Positions 1-10,200 of a DNA stretch of 21,423 nt are shown one piece after another. The notes beneath the pieces were generated by a model, which saw only the letters and a list, made by a program, of their open reading frames with translations, did no database searches and was not told where the DNA came from. The position numbers and the translations under genes were made by a program. The number at the start of each line of letters is the position of its first letter. The stretch's first letter is position 1. The stretch is from the NCBI GenBank assembly GCA_964200075.2, contig CAXNAA020000423.1:1-21423 (forward strand). The letters run 5' to 3'. The stretch comes from Sphacelaria rigidula. Its lineage: Eukaryota; Phaeophyceae; Sphacelariales.

Positions 1-76
1 GGGGAAATAAGTTTTATTTCCTCGCAAACGAAACCCCGACTCCCTGCCCGGCGCTCTTTGCATTTTTTTTGGTGTT

Positions 77-94
77 CCCCCCCCCCCCCCCCCC
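77..94. repeat. Poly-C homopolymer (18 C)
   Basis: An uninterrupted run of 18 cytosines just outside the first foldback element. Similar runs recur through the window (15 C at 13310-13324, 31 C at 21364-21394, 11 G at 715-725). Run length is the least reliable part of such sequence, so the exact count may be a sequencing or assembly effect. Confidence 0.9.
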
Positions 95-195
95 GTAAAA
101 TCACCGAAAAGACGAAACCGGATTTCTTGATCAGAAGACCCGAAAATTGCAGCATTTTTGTTGTTGTCAGGCCACTTCTTATGTGTGAAAAAGCA

Positions 196-590
196 AGTTG
201 CTGAAAACTACTTTTTGGTCCTTCTGCGTCGTTTCACGCCCCAAGAGAGGACTAGGCGGATATTGACACCTTGAAATGACTTGCTCTACTCGTTGATACC
301 GTTGGACACCTTTGCGTTTTCCGGTGGCCGCAGTTTTGTTTGGCGAAACGTAACATTTTCGATAACCAACGGTCAAGTTATAAAAAACTGGTATCTCGTT
401 TGCTGCTTTCTTACAACTTGACCGTTTGTTTTCGAAAACTGCAATTCTCTTCAACAAGAACAACTACGTTCACCGGATAACGCAAAGGTGGAACGATCTC
501 AACGAGTAGAGCACGTCATCCCAAGGTATCAACATCCGCCTAGACTTCTTTTAGGGCGTAAACGACAGGGCCACAAAGGCAGCTTCCAAC
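196..590. mobile_element. Foldback (long-hairpin) element, copy 1
   Basis: The left arm (about 196-395) is an imperfect inverted copy of the right arm (about 405-590), with a very short centre. Matching blocks include GACTAGGCGGATATTGACAC on the left against the reverse complement of 521-545, CTTGCTCTACTCGTTGA, and CCTTTGCGTTTTCCGGTG near the inside. I see no transposase between the arms. The layout is that of a foldback or MITE-like non-autonomous element, and a transcript would form one very long hairpin. Copy 2 at 18900-19285 shares the same blocks, including CGTTTTCCGGTGGCCGCA. The outer ends are approximate because no clean target-site duplication is visible. Confidence 0.75.
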
Positions 591-599
591 TCTTTTTTT

Positions 600-812
600 T
601 CTTGCACATGAGACGTGGCCTCAAGGCGTGAAATCGATTTTTTTCAATGATGGAAACTTGGAACTGTGCAAAAACGAGATGTCGCTCTACATGTCTATGG
701 AGGAGGCGAGGGGTGGGGGGGGGGGTGTACTCATGACCATGCATGCCATAGTCAGGGGGGGGCAGTACTTGTAGCATGAGCGTAATTGTGTCGACGTAAG
801 AAGCACTCTACG
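600..812. other. Gene-free stretch with poly-G tract
   Basis: No supported coding sequence. It holds an 11-G run at 715-725 and a second 8-G run near 755-762. Short ORFs here are explained by the foldback arm or by low complexity. Confidence 0.5.
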
Positions 813-1334
813 CTACATGTGCGATCGATAGCTGTTGTTCACAACAAGGGTGTCATGGGCATCAATGCCCAGGCTTAACATCAATCGCTTTGTATAGAAC
901 CAGGCAAAGGGGGGCACGTTTGCTTTTTTCCCGGTGGCTAGGCATACCGTATACGTGACGAATTGTGTTTTGTCCTCGCTGAACACTTCGTTCACACCTT
1001 CGGTAGAATAATTCGGTCGAGTTTTGCTTCGCCACGTACGGTCTTCCTTAACATTTTTGTGGTTCGAATCGCGCCCCGGAGCCATTCGGGTCTCTCCTCT
1101 GAATTGGCAATCAGAAAACAAGCAACAACGCGGAAGCAAACAAGCAATAAACAGATGCATATTAAAATGGCGAGTGATGATGAGGATCCTTGACGGACAC
1201 CAGATGGCGTATCCCCTGGCAGTTATGGACATGGGTGTGCGTGCACATGCATTGGAACGTGGGGGTACCTGGTAATTAACATGGATCCTCTCGGGTAGCT
1301 GCTGTCGTCCATGTTGCAACAACGCGGACGTCAC
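813..1334 (-). pseudogene. Possible DDE-transposase relic (weak)
   Basis: A 173-codon minus-strand ORF. Its C-terminal third reads like protein: residues near 115-150 include KTQFVTYTVCLATGKKANVP followed by PFAWFY, and it ends with LVVNNSYRSHM. This loosely recalls pogo/Tc-type DDE transposases, where a strand of the form VTVxxxxSAxGxxxPP is followed by a D(N)xxxSH motif. The spacing between the two is far too short for an intact catalytic core, and the expected Asp in the second motif would be Asn. The N-terminal half has no recognisable character. It could equally be an unrelated or chance ORF. Confidence 0.2.
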
Positions 1335-1630
1335 GTCAACACATGTATTATGACCATTGTTGGCTATTGTTCATGACCCGCTTGAGCCAACATCATCGCG
1401 TCACAGAAGGCACACAAATATTGAGGCGCTACTGGCTAAACAGGCAGGTTCGATCACTCGTGGACACTCCGTAACGGAAGGTTCAAGAGTGGCTGGTGAA
1501 GAATGCTCTTACTCTCCTGGTGTCAAATCATTTTCACTAACAGAGGTGACATGAGTGTAGTTTCAATCAGGGTCTTCTCGACACAAAAATGTCGAATAAT
1601 ACGAAGTAGCGTGCAATTTGTCGGCCTAAA
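1335..1630. other. Gene-free stretch downstream of the LamG-like gene
   Basis: It lies 3' of the minus-strand LamG-like exon and should contain its 3' untranslated region and polyadenylation site. I see no clear AATAAA on the minus strand. Nothing else recognisable is present. Confidence 0.4.
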
Positions 1631-3151
1631 TTACTTGCCCACCGGCGTCTCACCTGCCTCTTTCCTTTCCCGTTCGGCCTGACCCAACTCCTCCAGAGCG
1701 TGGTCAGCCTCCTTGTCTTCAGTCGCAGCGGTTTCCTCCTCTTCTCCCCATCGCCGAAACACGCATGTCATGTCAGCGAGTTGCATATTCTTCAACCGAG
1801 TGTTGTAAACGGCAAGATTCTTGACCGCGAGAGTTCCCCACCTCCCGCCGCCCGCCCCACCAATCGACAACACATCCTCATTTCTCACCAACAATCCTGA
1901 TGTGGTATGGCAGGGCGCGGAGCTTTCCTCTGCTGCTGATGATGATTTTGTGTGGTCCATATCTTCCAGGGGGAATACGTTTCCGTCGAGGAACAGCACC
2001 ACTTCATCACTTTCCGGGTCGACAGCTAAGGCGAATGAGTGCCATGCGCCTGAATCACAGGGGATCTCGCCGGCGACTTGATATGGTATGTTCCCCTCCC
2101 GGTTCTCTTCTTTCTCCTCTTTTTCCTCTTTCTCCTCTTTTTCCTCTTTCTCCTCTTTTTCCTCGCCTTGCTTTGCACTCGTCGCCTGATTTTCGGGGTT
2201 CAAAGTTGGTCGTCGACGTTGCTGACTGCCTGGTGTATCAGACTGGCTGCAATTTAATGTGACGGCTCGCGACCCCGCACGTGCAGAGACGGCTTGCAGA
2301 TACCACGTCGTAGAATAAGGTCCATCGATGGCGTCATTGCTCATCATGGGAACTTTTGAGGATGGAGAGACTCGCTGATTATTGTCCTCTCGGGAAGGAT
2401 TCGCATCCGTGCCGTCTGCGCCATCGGTGATGACTTCTACTGGTTGTGGTGTCGACAAGCACAACGATGTCCAGATCTCCAAGTATTCGCCCCAGGCGGC
2501 GATCCGTACTTTCTTCTCACGAGGGTTTCCCCCAGCCGTTCCGCCGCATGCGGGAGGTTTGCTATTCTCATTATTACTGTCACGAGTAAGAGTTTCCAGA
2601 TCCAGTTCTAGTCTGAAATCAAGGTGGAAGGTGAAGGGACGGGTCCGATCTGTTCTCGACGTCTCTGTCGCGCCTGCCTGGCCGATGTGGGTCTCGTTCT
2701 GTGGCGTCGTCGTCGGAACATTGCCTTCCTGTTCCTCCTCTCCGTTAGGCTCTCTGCCGCCGGTGCCTCCTCCTCCTACGTGCTCGTCATGAGTCTTGTC
2801 AGACGCTGTACCCGCAGAAAAAACATTCGAAGTGGCGATCGAAACGTCTCTGCCTGCCTCAAGAATTAGACATCGGTTCGACCCTAGCTCGCCCGAGATT
2901 GTCTGCCATAGCGCATCCAAGGCGCCGTCCTTGATTCCGTCCTTCTCGGACGCATCTGGTGCTGACCCAGAAACAATGCGTAGACGTCCATCGCACCCTT
3001 TTGGCCAGCAACGCTTATCCAGCACGAAATGATGTATCAATCCATCAGTCGGGAATCTTCCGAGACTCTCCGAGATATCGGTGGCGTCTGGTCTGCGGAC
3101 GAAGAACGCAATCGAGGGACCAAGCTCCGGTGGCGATGTTCCCGGCGTGAT
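1631..3151 (-). CDS. 3' terminal exon of a LamG/concanavalin-like domain protein
   Basis: A continuous minus-strand frame of 506 residues plus stop, opening directly after a splice acceptor (CACGTAG) at 3152-3158. No in-frame ATG lies near the acceptor, so this is the last exon of a longer gene. Residues near 368-390 (GAWHSFALAVD, then VVLFLDGNVFPL) and 427-455 (LSIGGAGGG, then VKNLAVYNTRLKNMQLADM) match the closing strands of LamG_3-type jelly-roll folds, in which Trp-His starts a strand, xYxDG follows, and the last strand reads like 'vriYnraL'. Earlier beta-type segments sit near 170-185 and 284-300. They are split by low-complexity acidic inserts, including a Glu-Glu-Lys tract near 329-350. 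The C-terminus is acidic and probably disordered. Such domains usually bind carbohydrate or protein; the ligand here is unknown. It lies on the same strand downstream of the MORN gene and might be its 3' end, but I could not connect the phases. Confidence 0.72.
   Translation of the reverse strand: MTPGTSPPELGPSIAFFVRRPDATDISESLGRFPTDGLIHHFVLDKRCWPKGCDGRLRIVSGSAPDASEKDGIKDGALDALWQTISGELGSNRCLILEAGRDVSIATSNVFSAGTASDKTHDEHVGGGGTGGREPNGEEEQEGNVPTTTPQNETHIGQAGATETSRTDRTRPFTFHLDFRLELDLETLTRDSNNENSKPPACGGTAGGNPREKKVRIAAWGEYLEIWTSLCLSTPQPVEVITDGADGTDANPSREDNNQRVSPSSKVPMMSNDAIDGPYSTTWYLQAVSARAGSRAVTLNCSQSDTPGSQQRRRPTLNPENQATSAKQGEEKEEKEEKEEKEEKEEKEENREGNIPYQVAGEIPCDSGAWHSFALAVDPESDEVVLFLDGNVFPLEDMDHTKSSSAAEESSAPCHTTSGLLVRNEDVLSIGGAGGGRWGTLAVKNLAVYNTRLKNMQLADMTCVFRRWGEEEETAATEDKEADHALEELGQAERERKEAGETPVGK
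2101..2165 (-). repeat. GAGGAAAAAG/GAGGAGAAAG-type tract encoding Glu-Glu-Lys repeats
   Basis: An imperfect purine-rich (minus strand) tandem repeat of about 9 to 18 bp units inside the LamG-like exon. It encodes about seven consecutive Glu-Glu-Lys triplets. All units stay in frame, so length change by slippage would add or remove whole triplets. It lies in a linker between predicted beta strands. Confidence 0.85.
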
Positions 3152-3464
3152 CTACGTGAGGCAACATTTGTTGATCATCACGGGCAGAAAGTTGGTAGAG
3201 CGCGACAATCGTAGAGCTGATGCCGCGGAGATCCTTCTTTCGAGCGTTAATACCTCGAAAAGCAATATGATGCGGCATGTTCCGCAAGTGGGCGCTTGTG
3301 GACGACGGAAAACAGGTACGCATAGGTGTGCGATGCTCGCCACAATCGCTGGGTGCAATGGCTATAGACTCGGGGAAGTGTGTAATGTACTGTGGCAAGC
3401 GTTTGTACACCTCCGTGTGCCACACTCTTCTAGAGCAGGAGCACGTCCACTACAGTTCGTAGCA

Positions 3465-3861
3465 ATGGTTGTTCTGTGCCCATACTGCTCTGGACCAATG
3501 CCTAGGGCCTACCCGGTGTGTCCCAACGCCAGCACCATTAACCTGTGTCTAGACTGTGGGCTGAACCAAGACGATGTGACAAGCGAGTCATACGAGCTCC
3601 TTCACAAAGGGAGGAGCATACTGTTGTCGGGCGAACAGCTGCTCAACCCGAAGTGGTACATAACTCAACTCATGTCGACCAGTAGTTGTACACTAGACCA
3701 GATGAGGTTGCTGGAGGAGAAGTTGTTCGGCACTGCTATGGCACGCAACTCCTCCACACGAGGTATGGGTGCCAACATAGCGTCTCGGACAGTGCGGAGC
3801 GCTCTCTCAACAGACCTACTGTACGCTAAGCCTATACTACAGCTCGGGTCGTACAACATTG
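3465..3861 (+). CDS. Putative zinc-ribbon exon, unrecognised protein
   Basis: I do not recognise this gene. From the ATG at 3465 the plus-strand frame encodes 132 residues plus one base and ends at a strong donor, GTGAGT at 3862-3867. The N-terminus has CPYC at residues 5-8 and CLDC at 28-31, with a further Cys at 19; two CX2C knuckles 19 residues apart are typical of a zinc ribbon. Residues 36-132 are proteinlike and probably helical. The frame is also open upstream to 3081 and downstream to 4061, so the start is uncertain. No following exon could be identified, and any further exons would run into the 3' part of the minus-strand MORN gene. It may be a gene nested antisense, a relic, or a chance ORF. 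Confidence 0.4.
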
Positions 3862-3914
3862 GTGAGTATGCGTGTAAACCATATACAACATACCAATGTA
3901 TGAAAAAAATCGAC

Positions 3915-4233
3915 TCATGGGAACAAGGCGGCGTGACATGTACCTGGTGCAGTGACACAGACAAAGTCCTTCCACTCTCTTCGGAAACGACGTCCATCTT
4001 AGGCAACGGCCTTTTTCGAGGTTCCCCCTCGTCGTCACCCGCCAGAGCTTCTGGGATTTGATCCTTCGCATCGACGGGGTCCTGTGGTGTATATAAGCAA
4101 GAAAAGGTAGAACTCAGAAGCCAGAGGCGGCTGAATGGATCGCGTCAGGGCCGCGTGGGCAGAAAATTGACTCACCGTAGTACTCCAAACTACGTTCACC
4201 TTGTGCGATAGAAAACACGCCAGACCACACGTA
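3915..4233 (-). CDS. Possible extra 3' exons of the MORN gene (tentative)
   Basis: Two short minus-strand blocks have good splice signals. 4233-4176 follows CCCTGCAG, precedes GTGAGT, and encodes a peptide starting YVWSGVFSIAQGERSLEYY. 3997-3944 follows CCTAAG, joins in phase, and encodes DGRRFRREWKDFVCV; it can end at a GTACAT donor or read to a stop at 3915. They can be reached in phase from a GTGGGA donor just below 4359 inside MORN exon 3. These exons are neither family-conserved nor needed for an intact frame, so they are an alternative ending only. Confidence 0.25.
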
Positions 4234-4256
4234 CTGCAGGGGAAGAGCGGACACTA

Positions 4257-7200
4257 CTAGGAGATCCGGAGGTGTGAAAATGAGCGACCACCTGGAACCC
4301 GACGCGGTGTCGTCGCAGTTACGCTTGTTCGTGTTCTGTGACGTCTCTGCACTCCCACCTCTTTCGCTTCGGCGCCTCGCACACAGCGACACCACAAGAA
4401 TCCCTGGAGCGTGCCATCACTCCCGTCATATTTGGCGAGAATGCGCCCGTCGCGATCTTCTTCTCCGTCTGCTTGCTGCTGTGCTCCCTTCACAGGTGAT
4501 TTGCCCGGCTTGGCGACTCCTTTGCCCGCCTTCTTACCACCTTTAGCCCCGGTCTTCGCAGATTTATTGCCCTGACCAGCAGTTTCTTCCTTGCTAGCCG
4601 CCGCAGCATCAACCTTAACTTCCCACTTCGAAGGTGGTGAAGCAACCCGCCCGTCCTTCCATTCACCGGCAAAAGAAATTCCGGTCATGCCGCAGACGTA
4701 CTTTCCCCCAGTTCCACTCTTTTGACCGTCTTCAAATGGACCTTCGAAGGTGGTTCCGTCAGGATATACGACGCTCCCGCAACCATGCGGGTGCCCGTAG
4801 GCGAATTCTCCTGTGTACTGGAAGCCATTTTCCAGTACAAGTCGACCCTTACCATGGTACCTATCATGGGAACCATAGAAAACACGTCGGAATCAGGGTG
4901 TTCATGTTAACGAGTACGCCCCCAATCTTACACCGACGTGGGTGCACGTCGTACCGTACACCCCAACCGACGAACGTGAAACGGCATTGTTCAGGACGTT
5001 GAAGACGAGGCGTGATGAAAAAGAAAGAGGTTTCTCCACGGAGGCTCAAAAGTACCTCGTCAATGAATGTCCTGGTTCACGCAAGAGATGAGACTTTGAC
5101 CAAGTTACGCTTCTCATCATACGGCCTTCACCGTGTGAGAGTGAGATGTGTATGCAAAAGATCAAGATGACTTGGAGCGAAGGACAACCACATACAAGAC
5201 AAACGAGAAAGCCTTCACTCACAATGAAAGCCCACTCGTAGGGGTTTGGGTAGCCCGTAGGAGCAAGAGAGCTGATGATGTCCCAAAAGCAGTACCACTC
5301 TGTCCCATAATATAAGGTCGTTTCCAGTTGAGCGTGTTGCGAATGGTTCGAAACTGCCATCCTTCGTGACAATGCTTTTGCAACAATTATAAGGCGGCCT
5401 GACACCAAAGTCCCACCTGGAACGCGGGGATGGTTCGTATCTATCCCCCCCGGGGGATACCCGGGGACGGCAGAGATTTCTCCAGTAAGGAAATATGTTT
5501 TTTTTTCAAAACGCTCTTGCGGGGCCAAAAAGTATTCTGTTTGCACCATTGTTTGTTGTTGTTGTTTCTCGTCTCTCTGGACTTCTACGCGAATGCCTAT
5601 TTTCTGTATCAGCGATGGTATCGGTGCACACCGAGTGAAATATCCAAAACTAAAAAGCCCGTCCGACTTTGAGGCAAGAGGAGGGAACTTCAAAACAAAA
5701 AAAGCCAGGCATGCGGGGAAAAAACGTGGTCATTGCGGGGCTCGAATCCAGTACAAAAATTCGACCCTGAAGTGGAGATATCCTGTTTTTTGTCCATATC
5801 GACCTTATATTATGGGACAGAGTGGTAGTTATTAGCTGCGTAGCCGAATAAGCATCTATCTAAAGGAGAGCAATCCTAACCGAAATGAGGCGACGGGGGC
5901 AGTGACGCTATCTTTCTTCAAAGCCCCAAACTCCCAGCGTATCATCGTCGGTCAACACCAACGGAAACAAAAACAAAATCAGCAACACGGAACATGCACA
6001 TGAAGATCTGGTGCAAACCTCACCAGTAATCTGGGTTCATCGAAACTGCACAATTCAGCTCAACCCTTCTCCACGGAATAACCTCGGAATCATCCATGCG
6101 CCACTTCCCAATTTACTTCCTCAAGCACAATGACCAGCACAGAGCTCACAGTGTCATATCTAAGTCTTCCAATCTAGACTGTGCCGGGCACAAAAGCAGG
6201 ATTCTCTTCAGCTGATGCATATTCGATTGGCCCACAAGCAGCACATGGCGGTCAAGGATCTCATATCTATCACACACAAGACAACACGAGCTTTCGTTTA
6301 TACGCTTTGGCATTTGCCATCAACATGAGATTTCACAAATTGAGGATGGATTGTTTTTGAGGATGAACCTTAGGAGCCTTCATAATAAGGAATTATTATT
6401 ATTTGTCAGAATCCCCCTGTTAGCACGGTATTTTCCAAATTGCGGATGTATTTGGTCTTGAGGATGAGCGAGGCCACGCATCACGGCAGGATATAGTGCA
6501 TTTGCATTTCTTTTTCAAGAATATTTCGATGCCTATTTCAGGTTTCCAAGATTCATACTCAATAGAAAATCGATCCTCAACTGGTAAAATCCGGTGTTCA
6601 TTCCCCACAAAACGCCTACAAAACACGACGACATATGACCACGTGAAACGCGTCGTCGGTACATGAAACTACTGATACCAGTATCTTTCGGTAACTTCGA
6701 GTTCCGGCGCTGAGATTCACGGAATATGTTAATGTAAACCCAAAAGCGTACCTTTAAAGTTAACATCTGACCGCATATAATGCGCCTCATATGGGCGACA
6801 ATGGCGAAAACGACCCCAAGCATAGATAGGAGTTCCCGGCTGCTCGGTGTGCTCGGCTTCTTCTTCCATTTTGATTTATATATACGTTTTGCCTCCTCAA
6901 GCCAGCCACGTTTTGAGGGAGGGCTATCACGGCATCACGAAGTATTGCAACCTAATATTAATATCTGAGGGTCGTTCTATCGGCCAGCCATCACCATTGT
7001 ACGATATATTTAATGCATACCTGACACATATTATGTCATTTTTTCTGGGTATGTTTTTAAATCAATTTGATACACAATTGGTTCGGTGGTTATCTATCCT
7101 GCTGTGCCTGTCTGTGCAGTAGCAATGATGAAGGTTCAACACATTTACTTCGTCAACTGTTCTGGTACACTAACTGATCCGCCACGAACCCACCTGTGGT

Positions 7201-10200
7201 CACAATATGTAGACGTATACCCAGACGTACCGAACGCAAAGAATAATCCAAATAATCGGTACAAGAGTTGATTGGGGAGAATCGGTGAGAGACGAAAAAA
7301 TCAAGCGAAAATGATGACACAGAGTGAATTGACGTGGGAACGAGGGAAAGCGTTGGTGGTAAAATCAGTCTCGAGAAGGAACCCGATTTGCCTGCCAGGG
7401 CTTCAGTGAGAGAGGTCAGCAAGGCTGCGCAGTGCCGAGTGATGCCGGGGTAGCCCTGTTCAATATAGTTGATCTACGAACATAAGCAAAAAGCATGAGC
7501 GGTGAAATTGCGGAGTATTATATTATTCTGGCAAAGTTACTGAGAACGTTCCCTGTGATCGGAGAAAGACAAATTGTTCCGGATCCCTCTATTTTGACAA
7601 CTATAATCGTATCTTCGCAGATCTTGCGCCGACTATAGATTTTGGATCATAGGCTGTCGTGACAGGGTAGTTAGTACTTTAAGCCCTACTCCCTCCCTCG
7701 TCTCCCTCACCTCTGTTTATCCAATTTCCCACGTGTGGATAGTAGCAATAAAGACTTACAACACATTATCATACTCTTCCAAGTTTCTGCAAGCGGGCAG
7801 TAGTCTGTTTGAGCACACAGCAAGGGGCTGATGTTGCTACAGGATCATCTAATCAACACGATCATTCGAATACCTTAGCGTTGAAGTTCGAACTTGGATC
7901 ATTGCTCTGAGATGGCGGATCAAGACAGTGCAGTGGAAGAATTGGGGGCGCTACTCGAGGCGCAGACAAGGACCTTGATAGAAAGGCTGTCACGCATCGA
8001 GGCTGCCCGGGAAAGCAGAGATGGACGAATTGAGAGTTCCGCCAGTGGAGATCAACCATCGTATCTCGATGGTACTACGGGCGTGGAGCGGGCAGGGTCT
8101 GCTTCCGGTCGTAGAGAGAGGTGGAGTCACCACCGATAACCTGCTGCCAGCTGTCGGTGAGGTTGGGATTGCAAGAGGTAGCACTTTTGCCTTGAGTCCT
8201 AGGGAAATAGGCAGCATCAAAGCTGCTGTTCCCAAGTTAGGAGGAAGTGTTGATTTTCCTTTATGGAAAATATGATTTGAGGGTTTCACTTTTCCCATAC
8301 GATTGTATGCAGGCCTTCAGTACGACTATTGATATGCCTGTAGGTGACCTCTTTGTTAGTTCACAGTTTTTGGTAAACCAAGGTTTTAGTGAGACAAGCA
8401 TGAGACGAGCACGTATTGCTTGGACGTGTTTGACAGAGAGTATCACAGACCGTGAATTATTGAGTAGGCTGTGTGACACAAACTCCCCGAGTGTAGGTTG
8501 ATGCTTTTTATGTTACTGGTTTCTCCTGAGAACTCTCTCTCAGAAAAATTGAAGTAGAAACGCCTCTCCAACGAGTTACGGATGGGAAAAAAGAAGAATA
8601 TCCGATGAAGTATTTCGCGCGCGTAGATAAGATTGCGGGTGTACTAGTATCACTAGGGCTACACATGCCTGTGGAAGATGTTAACCTCAAGATAATTGAG
8701 GTACTCACAAGCGACCATGGGTACGAACAGCGTACAATTTTGTACAGACACTACATAATCCGGGCAGAAATAGAGGCTATCGTACGGCAGAGATACACGC
8801 TCATGTCAAGGAATGGTACGAAAAAGCGTGACTTTGACAAGCTCTGGTTACAAGTAAGCCCACCCGCCGAAATCGCAATCAAGATGGCGCCAAGGGTGGT
8901 ACCAAAGGTGGTAATGGTGTTTCCAGTGGTACTGCAGCAGATAAGAACGACCAAAATAGCACCGAAAAAGTAGGCAAGAAGTACGACGACATACAAAACA
9001 AGTGTTATCGTTGCTTAGAGCCAGGACACCGATGGTTTGACTGTACCGCACACGTCATCCCAGCCCCGAAGAAATCACAAGGTGGCTCTGGTGATATCAT
9101 AGCGTGTTTGTCGATTGGTACGCAACAAAGTTAGGGGGATGCGGTAGGAAAGCGTAATAGCAGAAATGATGGTGTTAAAAGGTGGATAGCTGATAGTGAG
9201 GCAACATTTCATATGACTAAATCAGCTGCATTGCTCCGTGATGTGCAACCATCTGCGGACAAAGTTAAGATTGGTAATAATACCCTCATCGACGTTGAGT
9301 GCTACGGATCACCGACTGTAGTTTCCCCAGCAGGGCTGGAGGAGTAACAGGAAGGCTCGAGAGAAGGTTGCATATGTACCAAATTTAGCTTTCAACCCAT
9401 TCTTCCTAGTGGCTGCGCACACACAAGGAGTAGGCTTCTCGACTGATGACTTTGACAAGAGTGTGACCCTACTGGATGGGCATCTTAGGTTTTGGAGTGA
9501 TGGGCCTGGATACTCAACGTATGGTAGAACGATTGATCCTAATGATGTCTACATCCCCTTCCCTTGTTGGTTCCCATGCCTGTTGAAAATTCAGTGCAAC
9601 CAGACCCCCCAGTTCCCCTGGCGTTCCCTGTTATAGCCCCCGGTAGTGCTGACTCACGCGAGACTGCGGTAGACATCAATGTTTTCCACTGCGTACAGGG
9701 ACATGCCAATGAATTTCTATCGAGAGAGACAGCAAAATCGCTAGGTATAGCGTTACTGAGTTACTTGAAACCGTGTACAGGATGTTCCATGACAAAGGGG
9801 TACAGGAAACCAATCGCAGACAGCACGAAATCTCGAGCTTCACAGAAACTAGGAAGATTTTTTGTTGATCTTATCGGTCCTAAGGGAACTTCTTCGTTGC
9901 TTGGGAAAAAGTATGTAATGATAGTAAAGGACGATCTTACCCGGTACGCATGGGTATATTTTCTCGAGCGTAAGTCTGATACCACTGATGCTTACAGAAA
10001 GTTTTTGGTTGATGTACGTGCAGATGGTGTGCCTTCGGAAGTGATAGTAGTTAGGTCTGACGATCGAGGAGAGTTTTTCGGTGGTGATTTTGAAGGCGTG
10101 TGTGGGCACTACTGTATCAAGCAGGAATTCACCAGCGCGAAGTGCCCGGAACTGAACGGCGTTGCCGAGAGAGCTCTAGGTATCATTCAAAACGCCGCAC

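Noticed and set aside
1061-1070. GGTTCGAATC, resembling a tRNA T-loop
   Set aside because: The flanking bases do not form a T-stem, and no acceptor, D or anticodon arm is present at proper spacing.
4085-4098. GTGTATATAAGC as a TATA box for a plus-strand gene
   Set aside because: No plausible plus-strand coding sequence follows, and the region downstream is MORN exon 3 on the other strand.
5046-5693. 215-codon minus-strand ORF in MORN intron 2
   Set aside because: It runs across the left end of the TIR element, so part is transposon sequence, and no domain is recognisable. The exon 2-exon 3 junction leaves no need for it.
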